Positions 1 through 7,390 of a DNA stretch of 17,082 nt are shown one piece after another (the stretch's first letter is position 1; each line of letters starts with the position of its first letter). Position numbers and translations under genes: made by a program. The stretch comes from CAZSWR01 sp964610885. GTDB taxonomy: Bacteria; Bacteroidota; Ignavibacteria; Kapaibacteriales; UBA2268. The notes beneath the pieces were generated by a model. It did no database searches, had not been told where the DNA came from, and worked only from the letters and a program-made list of their open reading frames with translations. Location: positions 1-17,082 of the forward strand of contig CAZSWR010000078.1 of NCBI GenBank assembly GCA_964610885.1, in the 5' to 3' direction.

Positions 1-509
1 AAAAACAAGGTCTCTTGGCCGAAGGTCAAACCGTCGATGTCCATAATCGCCGCGTAGTAGGCCGCGACATCCGTAGCAAAGCAGTGCTCCAAGAACTCTT
101 CGATACAATTGCGCCAATGGTCGAAACCCGTCCAGGCGGCTATACCAGAATCGTCAAAATCGGCACACGCCGCGGCGATGGCGGTAAAGCAGCAATTATC
201 GAACTCGTTGATTGGTCAGCACCACAAGATGGCGCCGTTTCGCTCAAAGGCCGTAAAAAAGCCGTTGCACGCAAACCCAAAGCCAAACCCGAAGTAGCAG
301 CTGAAGTGGCCGCAAAAGCCCCCGCAGCCCCCGCAACGGAAACAATCGTCGAAGAACCCGTAGCCGTCGTCGAAGAAGTCGTCGCCGAGGCACCCGCTAC
401 AGAAGAAGTAGTCGAAACACCCGCCGCCGAGGCCCCAGCAGAGGAAGCACCAGCTGCCGAAGCCACAGCCGAGGAAGCAGGCGAAACTACTGACGAAGTA
501 AAAGAATAA
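1..509 (+). CDS. rplQ: 50S ribosomal protein L17, 5'-truncated by the window edge, with long acidic C-terminal tail
   Basis: Large-subunit ribosomal protein L17. The reading frame is open to base 3, so the real start lies upstream and only the C-terminal part of the L17 fold is seen. Recognisable L17 landmarks are HNRRVVGRDIRSK, LFDTIAPMVETRPGGYTRIVKIG and RRGDGGKAAIIELV. The conserved core ends near base 230. It is followed by a short Lys/Arg-rich linker and then about 70 residues made almost only of Ala, Glu, Pro, Val and Thr. Such tails on L17 are common in Bacteroidota/Chlorobiota but absent from E. coli L17 (127 residues). L17 normally closes the rpsM-rpsK-rpsD-rpoA-rplQ operon, and the terminator 27 bp downstream fits that. 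The TTG at 15 is simply the first possible start codon in the window, not the true start. Confidence 0.95.
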   Translation, partial: KQGLLAEGQTVDVHNRRVVGRDIRSKAVLQELFDTIAPMVETRPGGYTRIVKIGTRRGDGGKAAIIELVDWSAPQDGAVSLKGRKKAVARKPKAKPEVAAEVAAKAPAAPATETIVEEPVAVVEEVVAEAPATEEVVETPAAEAPAEEAPAAEATAEEAGETTDEVKE

Positions 510-535
510 AGTTCGACGAAATAAATAACAAAATC

Positions 536-562
536 AGCGGCTCGAGATTAGCCGCTTTTTTT
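536..562 (+). terminator. Rho-independent terminator after rplQ
   Basis: A perfect 7-bp stem, AGCGGCT / AGCCGCT (536-542 with 550-556), encloses a 7-nt loop and runs into seven Ts (556-562). It lies 27 bp after the rplQ stop and probably ends the ribosomal-protein/rpoA operon. Confidence 0.85.
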
Positions 563-723
563 GTTTGTATAAATCAATCCAAATACGTAATTTAAAACAT
601 GATCTCTGAAAAGAGTATCTGAAGCTGTTTGAATGCAAATTAGCAAGTATTCTATTCGCAATAATAATAGTTCAAAAAGTATATTTAAAATTCGCTGTTT
701 AGAATTTCATAGGAATTATAGTA

Positions 724-1065
724 ATGGCAGATTCAATATTCATAAAAATTATCAATCGGGAGATACCCGCTTCGATCGTCTTCGAAAACGATGAAGTAAT
801 TGCTTTCAACGATATTAATCCGAAAGCGCCCGTCCACATTCTGATCGTACCGAAACGCCCCATACCAACGATTAACGACGCAGGCGAAGGCGATGCCGTG
901 CTGCTCGGCAAACTCGTCTTAGTGGCTAAACAAATCGCAAAAGACAAAGGTATCGCCGAATCCGGTTACCGCTTGGTGTTCAATTGCAACGCTGACGGCG
1001 GCCAAGAAGTGTTCCATATCCATCTGCACCTGCTGGGCGGCAAGAAACTCAGCTGGAACTTCTGA
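724..1065 (+). CDS. hinT: HIT-family (HinT-like) nucleotide-binding hydrolase
   Basis: A 113-residue cytoplasmic histidine-triad protein. The HIT signature HIHLHLLGG is at residues 98-106; by family knowledge the middle His (H100) is the nucleophile that forms the nucleotidyl-histidine intermediate. The N-terminal SIFIKIINREIP and the middle APVHILIVPKRPIPT follow the E. coli HinT / human HINT1 pattern, as does a Trp close to the C-terminus (W111). Family members hydrolyse purine nucleoside phosphoramidates and acyl- or aminoacyl-adenylates; the natural substrate is usually unclear. The ATG at 724 is preceded by AGGA ending at 714, a suitable ribosome-binding distance. The gene stands alone: a terminator lies 5' (rplQ) and a hairpin 3' (1146-1176). 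The 160 bp upstream are AT-rich, and I cannot assign a promoter there. Confidence 0.93.
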   Translation: MADSIFIKIINREIPASIVFENDEVIAFNDINPKAPVHILIVPKRPIPTINDAGEGDAVLLGKLVLVAKQIAKDKGIAESGYRLVFNCNADGGQEVFHIHLHLLGGKKLSWNF

Positions 1066-1137
1066 CTCCGCATTCGCGGCCAAACGAGGCTATTTGATTA
1101 ATATGATGTCTCATTATGCGCAATGCGCGGGTAAAAC

Positions 1138-1176
1138 AAAAAAAAGTCATACTACCATTTGGAATGGTAGTATGAC
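1138..1176 (-). terminator. Strong stem-loop terminator between convergent genes
   Basis: A perfect 14-bp inverted repeat (GTCATACTACCATT at 1146-1159 with its complement at 1163-1176) has a 3-nt loop. On the minus strand the stem is followed by eight Us (A-run 1138-1145), a textbook intrinsic terminator for the outer-membrane gene ending at 1243. On the plus strand it lies 80 bp after hinT and is followed by a weaker AAACTTTT, so it may also stop hinT transcripts. Confidence 0.85.
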
Positions 1177-1180
1177 AAAC

Positions 1181-1238
1181 TTTTCCCTATACCCTATATC
1201 CTTGTTCTTTTTCCCTTTTCCCTTGTACCTTTTCCCTT
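1181..1238. repeat. Low-complexity pyrimidine tract with short repeats
   Basis: This is a plus-strand pyrimidine-rich stretch between the terminator hairpin and the stop of the outer-membrane gene. CCCTATA occurs twice in tandem (1185-1198). CCTTTTCCCTT occurs at 1214-1224 and 1228-1238, and TTTTCCC recurs at 1181-1187. On the minus-strand transcript it is a purine-rich 3' UTR with five GGG runs. No function is visible. Confidence 0.5.
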
Positions 1239-1242
1239 CGTC

Positions 1243-2022
1243 TTATATCGGGAAGCTAAGGTGTAGCTTGTAGAAATCTTTGACCGATTTGTCCGTGAGG
1301 TTGTTCTGCATGTCCTTCAGGTCCAGCCCGGCGGAGAACCACACAGAAGCTCCGCTTTTCGCCGTGAACCTGACGGAAGGGCCGATCCACATGTATGCTG
1401 TGTATGTCCGTGAGTCTCCTTCCTTCACCGAGCCGGCGTCTTTGCTGGCGATTGTCCGCTTGAACATGTGGTCGAAGAACAGGCCAAATGTGAACAGTTT
1501 CGATACTGCATAGGATGGGTTCGTAGAGTATTCCAGCAAATCGATATAGCTTTGATTGGTGGATTCTTTGCGCAGGTGTTTCCAAAGTGAAAGCGAAAGA
1601 TTAACCGAGAGCGGCCCGTCGTTGTATCCCAAACTGAGCGAGGGGACTATGTTGTCGCCGATTACTGCCCGGCCGCCACCGGATTGATAGTTCCCGAATG
1701 AGATGCCGAGCTGTGGCTGGACGGTGAATTTGCCATCGAAAAACTGCCAAAGCAGTCCGCAGCCGAGTTCCATCAACATGTCTTCTCCGTTCGAGTTCCA
1801 GGCCATAGCTCCTTGAGTCCAGAATGTGCCGTAGAAAGTTAGGCTCGCTGTTTCGCTAAGCCCGACGAGGCCGTTGAACGACGGATAGAAACCATTTGCT
1901 GGGTCTTCGCCCAGCCCTAAGGACAATTTTACTGGCAATTCCTTCTCGGCGGCCATCGAAGCCTGCGGGCAGGCGAAGGTTAATAAGCATACTGCAATGG
2001 CAGCAAAATATATTATTTTCAT
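1243..2022 (-). CDS. Outer-membrane beta-barrel protein of unknown function
   Basis: A 259-residue exported protein that I cannot assign to a characterised family. The first 25 residues form a signal peptide: MKII, a hydrophobic core, and a likely signal peptidase I site after SMAA. Cys18 is not in a proper lipobox. The rest is a run of amphipathic strands rich in Gly, Ser, Phe, Tyr and Trp (for example NLSLSLWKH, FTFGLFFDHMF, YMWIGPSVRF, VWFSAGLDL), ending in KLHLSFPI. This short alternating-hydrophobic terminus is typical of barrels inserted by Bam. The ATG is preceded by AGGAG four bases upstream. It begins 16 bp after the OprO/P-like porin, so the two are almost certainly co-transcribed, and it is the last gene before the 1138-1176 terminator. 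A small transporter or structural barrel are both possible. Confidence 0.8.
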   Translation of the reverse strand: MKIIYFAAIAVCLLTFACPQASMAAEKELPVKLSLGLGEDPANGFYPSFNGLVGLSETASLTFYGTFWTQGAMAWNSNGEDMLMELGCGLLWQFFDGKFTVQPQLGISFGNYQSGGGRAVIGDNIVPSLSLGYNDGPLSVNLSLSLWKHLRKESTNQSYIDLLEYSTNPSYAVSKLFTFGLFFDHMFKRTIASKDAGSVKEGDSRTYTAYMWIGPSVRFTAKSGASVWFSAGLDLKDMQNNLTDKSVKDFYKLHLSFPI

Positions 2023-2038
2023 AAATCTCCTATTACTT

Positions 2039-3130
2039 TTAATAACTGAATTGAACCAGCAACAATAGCATATCGTTCCTCGGTTCGTTTGATGATTTTT
2101 CTTTCTGGCGTGTATAGTTCACTTGTAGCTTTAGGTATTCTTTTCCGGCGGAATTGAATAGGTAGTACGAAAGGCCGCCCGTGAAGACGTCCGCGACCGA
2201 ATGTGTGTTCTGATTGTCCATTTCTTCGTAATATGAATATCTTCCGGCGATTTGCAGCGATTTCGTCAGGTTGTACCCCAGTTGGGCGTTCCAGCTGCGA
2301 ATGTCGAGCCGGCGGTCGTCGTCGCGAACCAAGTACGAAAACTCGGACGAAGAGAAAAAGTTCTCGACCAGTGTCTCGTTCTGTTCGTAGTTCAGGTTGT
2401 ACATTCGGCGTTTGATTTTTGCAAACTTCTCTGCGTTTCCGTTCATCACTTCGTAGTAATGCACGGAATCGGGTTGGTAGTTGTATAGAGTAACGGCGTT
2501 GATCTTTAGCCCTTTGGCCGGCGTTACGCCGATTTTAGCTCCATACATGCCATTGCCGAACTTGCGGTTTGCAATGCCAGTTTTTGTTTCGTTGCCGTTT
2601 GCGAACTCGAAGCGGCCCATGCCATTGCCGACGTAGAGGGCATAGTTGAACAGTTTATCGCCGCCATAGACTTCCATGCCGACGTCCCTCAAGTGTGGCA
2701 GCATCATTTGCTGCGCGAAGTTCAGCGAAGTGGGGGAGTAGTGGAATAATTTTATTTTGGACGGCAACACGGTTATTTCGTATGGTTGCGTCTCTGGTAT
2801 GAACTGCCCGATCCGTGCGTTAAGCCATTGGTCCAACCTGACGGAGCCGAAGAAATCCAGCGTAACATTGCTGTTGTTCGCAAGCTCCAAATTGGCAGTT
2901 ACGGCGAACATAGGATTTATATCGAACTTCGCGCCCACGCCGGCCCTTTTCATTCGGAATCCCCACGTGGACGGTTCGATGCCCGGGTGCCCGGCCACGG
3001 GGTCGGTTTGCTCGACGAGCGTTACCGTATTCTGCATGAAGCCGTATAGTTTCCAGTCCTGAGCGTTTGCTCCGGAATTCGCGGCAAACAGGACCGCCAA
3101 GATTGGTATCAGTAAGTATATTTTTTTCAT
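2039..3130 (-). CDS. OprO/OprP-like porin, outer-membrane beta-barrel
   Basis: A 363-residue outer-membrane protein. The chosen start is ATG at 3130: it gives a clean signal peptide (MKKIYLLIPILAVLFAANSG, cleavage after ANA before QDWKLYG) and has GGA eight bases upstream. The TTG at 3148 would add six residues and break this. After the signal come barrel strands with features of the phosphate-selective porin O/P superfamily: WGFRMKRAGVGAKFDINPMF, LNARIGQFIPETQPYE, a DVGMEVYGG segment and YALYVGNG. The end, LKLQVNYTRQ...LLLLVQFSY, has the terminal aromatic expected of a Bam substrate. The substrate cannot be read from sequence, and the family name does not prove phosphate selectivity. It lies 94 bp after the single-domain response regulator and 16 bp before the second barrel gene. 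It may be co-transcribed with the signalling genes or have its own promoter in that gap; I see no convincing one. Confidence 0.7.
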   Translation of the reverse strand: MKKIYLLIPILAVLFAANSGANAQDWKLYGFMQNTVTLVEQTDPVAGHPGIEPSTWGFRMKRAGVGAKFDINPMFAVTANLELANNSNVTLDFFGSVRLDQWLNARIGQFIPETQPYEITVLPSKIKLFHYSPTSLNFAQQMMLPHLRDVGMEVYGGDKLFNYALYVGNGMGRFEFANGNETKTGIANRKFGNGMYGAKIGVTPAKGLKINAVTLYNYQPDSVHYYEVMNGNAEKFAKIKRRMYNLNYEQNETLVENFFSSSEFSYLVRDDDRRLDIRSWNAQLGYNLTKSLQIAGRYSYYEEMDNQNTHSVADVFTGGLSYYLFNSAGKEYLKLQVNYTRQKEKSSNEPRNDMLLLLVQFSY

Positions 3131-3224
3131 ATAAATCCAAATATTCAAACAAAAAGGATTCCGCCGAATGCGTAATCACCCACGCAGCGAAATCGATTCA
3201 AAGACAGAATTATTGTAAAATTAT

Positions 3225-3623
3225 TCAGTCAATCAGGCCAAGTTGTTTCATCGTTTTGAGTATCTTTTCTTTGCTGAAAGGTTTGAATATGTATCCCTCG
3301 CATTGCTCGTGGAAGGCAGACATGAAGTTGTTTTGGTCGTTCAGCGCGGTGATCATCACGACTTTTGCGCGTTTGTCCAATCCGTCGAGTCCGTATTCCT
3401 CTTCGATGGTACGAATGCGGCGCAGCACTTCGTGGCCGTCCATTTCCGGCACCATAATGTCCAGGCAGACCATATTGTAGAGATATCCGTTTTGTGCAGA
3501 TTCTTCGAACATTTCGACAGCTTCGCGACCGTTGACGACGGCATCGACGTCACCGAATTCGGATAGCATTTTCTGAAGTAGCAGCCTGGCTGTAAGTTCG
3601 TCTTCGAGTATTAGTATTTTCAT
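3225..3623 (-). CDS. Single-domain (CheY-like) response regulator
   Basis: A 132-residue cytoplasmic protein that is only a receiver domain. Acidic pocket E7/D8, phospho-acceptor D55 (CLDIMVPEMDG), switch Thr92 (MITAL) and invariant Lys114 (FKPF) are all present, so it should be phosphorylatable. There is no room for an output domain. Its ATG follows directly on the TAG stop of the HPt-bearing kinase with no intervening base. The ribosome-binding site (GGAG, 8 nt upstream) is inside the kinase gene, so translation is probably coupled. The simplest inference is that it receives phosphate from the HPt domain of that kinase (H714) and acts by protein-protein contact, but the partner is unknown. 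Confidence 0.92.
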   Translation of the reverse strand: MKILILEDELTARLLLQKMLSEFGDVDAVVNGREAVEMFEESAQNGYLYNMVCLDIMVPEMDGHEVLRRIRTIEEEYGLDGLDKRAKVVMITALNDQNNFMSAFHEQCEGYIFKPFSKEKILKTMKQLGLID

Positions 3624-5954
3624 CTACACATCTCCGGATCTTTGTTTGAGGAATTTATTAAGGAAATTCTCAATATTTTTCATTTCAATCTCAAAGTTCA
3701 TAAACGAACCATAGGCATCTTTCATTTTGTCGTCCCGCGAAGCATTTTCGATTTTCTGAGCCAGTTGCCTTGCTTTGTCGGCTCCGAAGTTCCCCATAGA
3801 GCTTTTTATCTTGTGCGCCAAGAATCGAGTTTTGTCGCGGTCTTTGGCCACTATGGCTTCTTTTAGTTCGTTCATTTGATGGGGCAGGTCGTCGAGGAAT
3901 TGCCTAATTAAATTTTTAATTAAAAGTTCGTTGCCGGAGAAGCCTTCGACGATAATCGACAGGTCCACGCACGGTTTCTTGTACGTTTTTCCATCGTTGC
4001 GCTTGGCCATCACGTTGTCTATGGCCGAAAGCAACACCTCGAAATCGATTGGCTTGATGACGACGTCGTCCATTCCGCTTTCGTAGCATTTCTGCTGGGC
4101 GGCCAGCGTGGTATGCGCCGTGATTGCCATAATCGGGACATAGCCTCCGTTGGACTCCTGGTGCTCGCGGATGGCCGTGGTCGCGTCGAAACCGTTCATA
4201 ACGGGCATTTCTACGTCCATCAGTATCAGGTCGAATTGGTCGGACTTGGCGGATTTGACAGCTTCGTCGCCGTTGAGGGCAGTTTTGACGAAATGCTTGT
4301 GCTTCGAGAGGAACTCGACGATTAGCTTTTGATTAATAATATTGTCTTCGGCCAGCAGTATGTTCAGCGAATCGTATTCGTGGATACTTGGGTCGTGGTA
4401 AACTATGTGCTTGGTTTCGGGTTTCTTCGAATTGAGCACTTCGATTGCTTTTTTGTCGATCTTGAATGGCAGTTCGAAGCTGAAAGTGCTTCCGACGCCC
4501 GGAGTGCTCTGCACGCGGATGGATCCGCCCAATAGCTCGACAAGTTCCTTCGATATTGCCAGTCCGAGTCCTGTGCCGCCGTATTTGCGGGTGTATGTGG
4601 AGTCCGCTTGAGTAAATTTCTCGAAGACGTGGTCGATTTTGTCCGGCTCGATGCCGATGCCAGTGTCGGCCACGGAGAAAGTTATCAGCGCGACGTCGTT
4701 ATTCTTTCCCGAAAGTTCGGCGCTAATCGATACGCTTCCCTTTTCGGTGAATTTCAGTGCATTGCCAACGATGTTGTTAAGTATCTGTTGCAGCCGAGTG
4801 CTGTCTCCCATTAGCAGCATGTCGGATTCGAAATTGTGCGAAAACGTGAGGGCAATGTTTTTTGAGTGTGCCGTGATTGCATAGAAATTAATAGTTTTCC
4901 TGATAATTTCCGACAGGGAGAAGGGAACCATTGCTGCGCGGATTTTGCCGTCTTCGATGCTCGAAATGTCGAGTATGTTATTAATAATTTTCAGGAGCGA
5001 TTCGCCGGAATTGCGTAGCATCAGGACGTATTCGCGCTGTTCGGCCGAAAGCGGCGTATCGATCAGCAGCGTGGACATTCCGATGACGCCATTGAGAGGC
5101 GTGCGCAGTTCGTGGCTCATGTTTGCCAAGAATGCAGATTTCGCTTTGTTCGCCTTCTGGGCGTGTTCGTTGGCGATTTGCAGGTCGCGTTCGATGCGTT
5201 TCCGCTCGGTGATGTCCTGCATTATTTCGATATACTCGGTGGCCTTGCCGTCGTCCCCGGCGATCGAGGTTATCGTGGACATAACGTACATCAGGCGGCC
5301 CGAGACGTGCTTCTGGCGGTATTCCAATTTGATCTCTTGCTTCTGGGGCAATGCGTCGAAGAGCGAGCAGTATTCTTCGTCTTTGATCAAGAAAACGGGG
5401 CTGCCGACGATGTCGTCGGATTTGTATCCGGTGAAGGCAGAGAAGCGATCGTTAACGAATTTCACGTTCCCGAGCGTATCCATAATCGTTACCATCGTGC
5501 CGCTGTGCTCGAGCGCAGCCGAGAATTTGCGCAAACGGTCTGCCTGGCGGGCCAGTTCGCGTTTCATTTCGATTTGCTTGCAGAACACCTCAACGGCATT
5601 CTTCAGCTCGGCAATTCGTGTCATGTCCTTGACGATGAATTGCTCGATCCCGAGGTTGATCGCCGTTAGCAGGAAAGAATCCTTCTCGACCGATGAGTAC
5701 AGGATTATCGGGGTTTCCGGCGCCAATCGTTTGATCTCTTCGGCCATCCGAATTCCATCCATCACGGGCATCATAATGTCTGTGATGACAAGTTCCGGCG
5801 CATGCTTTTGGAATATTTCGAGGCCTTCGCGGCCGTCGGAGGCCTCGAATACAGTGTCGCTAAAAGGCTTAAGCAAGAATTTCAAGTGGCTGCGTAGCGA
5901 CTCGTCGTCCTCGACATATAGAATTTTAACTTGATATTTTTTATTGTTTTCCAT
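3624..5954 (-). CDS. Hybrid sensor histidine kinase: REC-PAS-HisKA-HATPase-REC-HPt
   Basis: A 776-residue soluble phosphorelay protein with no signal peptide or membrane segment. Domains in order: N-terminal receiver (10-125; D59, K109); PAS (about 137-250, ending EIMQDITERKR); short coiled coil (250-275); HisKA with H281 in NMSHELRTPLNG; HATPase (384-496; N398, DTGIGI at 430, GGTGLGL at 459-465); second receiver (530-648; E536/D537, D580, T612, K634); C-terminal HPt (664-770; H714 in AHKIKSSMGNFGA). All catalytic residues for a His281-Asp580-His714 relay are present. In the first receiver the Lys is followed by Asp (VKDM) rather than the usual Pro. No Shine-Dalgarno precedes the ATG, and a promoter-like TTG-N18-TATTTTTG ends 7 nt upstream, suggesting an almost leaderless transcript. 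The following response regulator overlaps it functionally and has zero spacing. Confidence 0.95.
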   Translation of the reverse strand: MENNKKYQVKILYVEDDESLRSHLKFLLKPFSDTVFEASDGREGLEIFQKHAPELVITDIMMPVMDGIRMAEEIKRLAPETPIILYSSVEKDSFLLTAINLGIEQFIVKDMTRIAELKNAVEVFCKQIEMKRELARQADRLRKFSAALEHSGTMVTIMDTLGNVKFVNDRFSAFTGYKSDDIVGSPVFLIKDEEYCSLFDALPQKQEIKLEYRQKHVSGRLMYVMSTITSIAGDDGKATEYIEIMQDITERKRIERDLQIANEHAQKANKAKSAFLANMSHELRTPLNGVIGMSTLLIDTPLSAEQREYVLMLRNSGESLLKIINNILDISSIEDGKIRAAMVPFSLSEIIRKTINFYAITAHSKNIALTFSHNFESDMLLMGDSTRLQQILNNIVGNALKFTEKGSVSISAELSGKNNDVALITFSVADTGIGIEPDKIDHVFEKFTQADSTYTRKYGGTGLGLAISKELVELLGGSIRVQSTPGVGSTFSFELPFKIDKKAIEVLNSKKPETKHIVYHDPSIHEYDSLNILLAEDNIINQKLIVEFLSKHKHFVKTALNGDEAVKSAKSDQFDLILMDVEMPVMNGFDATTAIREHQESNGGYVPIMAITAHTTLAAQQKCYESGMDDVVIKPIDFEVLLSAIDNVMAKRNDGKTYKKPCVDLSIIVEGFSGNELLIKNLIRQFLDDLPHQMNELKEAIVAKDRDKTRFLAHKIKSSMGNFGADKARQLAQKIENASRDDKMKDAYGSFMNFEIEMKNIENFLNKFLKQRSGDV

Positions 5955-5960
5955 TTAATT

Positions 5961-5989
5961 CAAAAATAACAAAAAATTATTAATCCCAA
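5961..5989 (-). promoter_or_regulatory. Bacteroidota-type promoter for the 776-residue kinase
   Basis: On the minus strand TTG (5989-5987) is followed after 18 nt by TATTTTTG (5968-5961), a full match to the TAnnTTTG -7 element known from Bacteroidota with the upstream TTG at nearly the usual 19-nt spacing. The ATG begins 7 nt after the last G, which puts the likely start of transcription within a few bases of the start codon. The local AT richness raises the chance of a coincidental match. Confidence 0.5.
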
Positions 5990-6038
5990 TCCAAATCTTT
6001 TATTATCAACCAAAAATGGTCGAAATTGTTTGATATAC

Positions 6039-6197
6039 TCAATACTTTGGATTGCCCAAACGGTGATTGAGAATAATCGAATCGATTGGAATCTGCTTCC
6101 TACCGATGCTTGCAAAATAGCGAAATTCCTTAAGGAATTCTCTGTCACTTTTTTTTGCTTGCTTGGAGGCTTGCTTAGCGAGTAATTTTTCAGTCAT
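6039..6197 (-). CDS. Small basic hypothetical protein within the kinase cluster (52 aa)
   Basis: A 52-residue reading frame from ATG at 6197 to TGA at 6041-6039. It starts with MTEKLLAKQASKQAKK and ends with NHRLGNPKY. It has eight Lys and four Arg against five acidic residues, so a net charge near +7, and the N-terminal half looks helical. There is no signal peptide or membrane segment. An excellent ribosome-binding site (AAGAGG, about 9 nt before the ATG) supports translation; this is better than the site of the next kinase. It begins 30 bp after the stop of the REC-kinase and ends 84 bp before the 776-residue kinase, on the same strand. I do not recognise a family. It could be a small regulator or adaptor of the relay, or a decayed remnant. 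Confidence 0.55.
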   Translation of the reverse strand: MTEKLLAKQASKQAKKSDREFLKEFRYFASIGRKQIPIDSIILNHRLGNPKY

Positions 6198-6227
6198 AAC
6201 ACACACCCTCTTTGAATTTTATGACAA

Positions 6228-7379
6228 TTACGAAATTTGCTCAAATTCGGCAAAGAAGCTCGTGAATACGCCCTCTTCGCTTTCGCACCACACAGTGCCG
6301 TTCATCGATTCGCATATTTTTTTCACAATCGAAAGGCCCAGGCCGGTCGATGGTTCGTTATTGGTCGGCTTTGCCGATAGCTTGCCGAACGGAGTGAACA
6401 ATCTGTCGAATTCGCTTCTTTTGATTCCAGGGCCTTCGTCCTTCACCTCGACGGTAACCGAACGTTGGCCGCTACGGTTGGTACCGGAATAAATTTTTAT
6501 CCAAATGCGTTTGCCCGCCGGAGAGAATTTCAATGCGTTAGAGAGTAGATTGGCCACTACCCGTTCGAATTTTGCCGGATCCACGTTGGCCATGAAAACC
6601 GGTTCTTCTGTGTCCAGGAGGACGGTTTGGTCCTTTTCCTCGATCCGAAGTTCGAAATCATCAATCACGCGCTTGGTGGCTTCGATAATATCGGTGACAA
6701 CGGGCTTGAAGAGCATCTTTCCCTCCTCGAGCGCTTGCACTTCGAGCAGGTCTTGGATGATTGAATTGGCCGTTTCTGTGGCGGTTTTGATCGAACGAAT
6801 CAGGTCGCTGACGTCGGAGGCGTCCAAGTTCTCATATTGCATTTCGAGAATCGAAACCAATCCGTAGATGCCCTGTAGCGGGTTCTTCAGGTCGTGCGCG
6901 CTGATTTGCAGAATGCTGTTTTTCTCTTCGTTCAATCGGGCCAGTTCGCGGTTCTGCTGCACGATTGTGTCCCTGGATTGCTTCAGTTCGATATGCGTCG
7001 AAACGCGGGCAATCAATTCTTCCTGATGGAAGGGTTTGGTGATGTAATCGACGCCGCCGGATTGGAATCCGCGAACCACATCCTCGATTTCGCGTTTGGC
7101 CGTAAGGAAAATTATCGGTATATGAGCGGTTTTCGGATTGGATTTCAGCCGTTGGCACACCTCGAAACCGTTCATTTTGGGCATCATTACGTCCAAAAGA
7201 ATAAGGTCGGGAATTGTTTTCTCGGTGGCGGCAAGGGCCTCGGCACCGCTATTCGCTATCAGGATCTCGAAGCGGTATTGCTTCAGAAACGTAACCGCCA
7301 GCTGTATGTTCTGAATGTTGTCATCGACAATCAGAATGGAGGCATATCGCGAGATTCCGTCTAAGTTTTGATTGTTCAT
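6228..7379 (-). CDS. Response-regulator/histidine-kinase fusion: REC-HisKA-HATPase
   Basis: A 383-residue soluble protein. An N-terminal receiver (13-130; D19/D20, D63 in LLDVMMPKMNG, T93, K115 in TKPF) is joined through a Gln/Glu-rich helix (130-153) to HisKA with H162 in SAHDLKNPLQGI. A HATPase domain follows (265-378; N281 in LLSNALKF, DEGPGI at 314, STGLGL at 344-349). It lacks any sensor domain, so its input is probably phosphorylation of its own receiver by another kinase, most simply the 957-residue kinase encoded 11 bp upstream. The ATG is preceded by AAAGG at 8 nt. A 30-bp gap separates its stop from the small gene at 6197. REC-HK proteins of this layout usually work as intermediate nodes in branched two-component networks. 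Confidence 0.94.
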   Translation of the reverse strand: MNNQNLDGISRYASILIVDDNIQNIQLAVTFLKQYRFEILIANSGAEALAATEKTIPDLILLDVMMPKMNGFEVCQRLKSNPKTAHIPIIFLTAKREIEDVVRGFQSGGVDYITKPFHQEELIARVSTHIELKQSRDTIVQQNRELARLNEEKNSILQISAHDLKNPLQGIYGLVSILEMQYENLDASDVSDLIRSIKTATETANSIIQDLLEVQALEEGKMLFKPVVTDIIEATKRVIDDFELRIEEKDQTVLLDTEEPVFMANVDPAKFERVVANLLSNALKFSPAGKRIWIKIYSGTNRSGQRSVTVEVKDEGPGIKRSEFDRLFTPFGKLSAKPTNNEPSTGLGLSIVKKICESMNGTVWCESEEGVFTSFFAEFEQIS

Positions 7380-7390
7380 TGTTCCGGCCT

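Noticed and set aside
140..466. Ala/Ser/Thr-rich minus-strand frame
   Set aside because: It mirrors the low-complexity acidic tail of L17 and has no independent support.
3131..3148. Upstream TTG start for the porin
   Set aside because: It would put six extra residues before a well-formed signal peptide; the ATG at 3130 has its own ribosome-binding site.
4945..5934. 329-codon plus-strand frame
   Set aside because: It lies antisense within the 776-residue kinase, whose domains are unambiguous. The protein is Ser-rich with no recognisable motif, as expected of a shadow frame.
6006..6023. Hairpin TCAACCA / TGGTCGA as a terminator after the small gene
   Set aside because: The stem is 7 bp with a wobble, and no U-tract follows on the minus strand.
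5960..6148. 62-codon minus-strand frame
   Set aside because: It overlaps the small gene at 6039-6197 in a different frame, runs through the promoter-like DNA and has no good ribosome-binding site.
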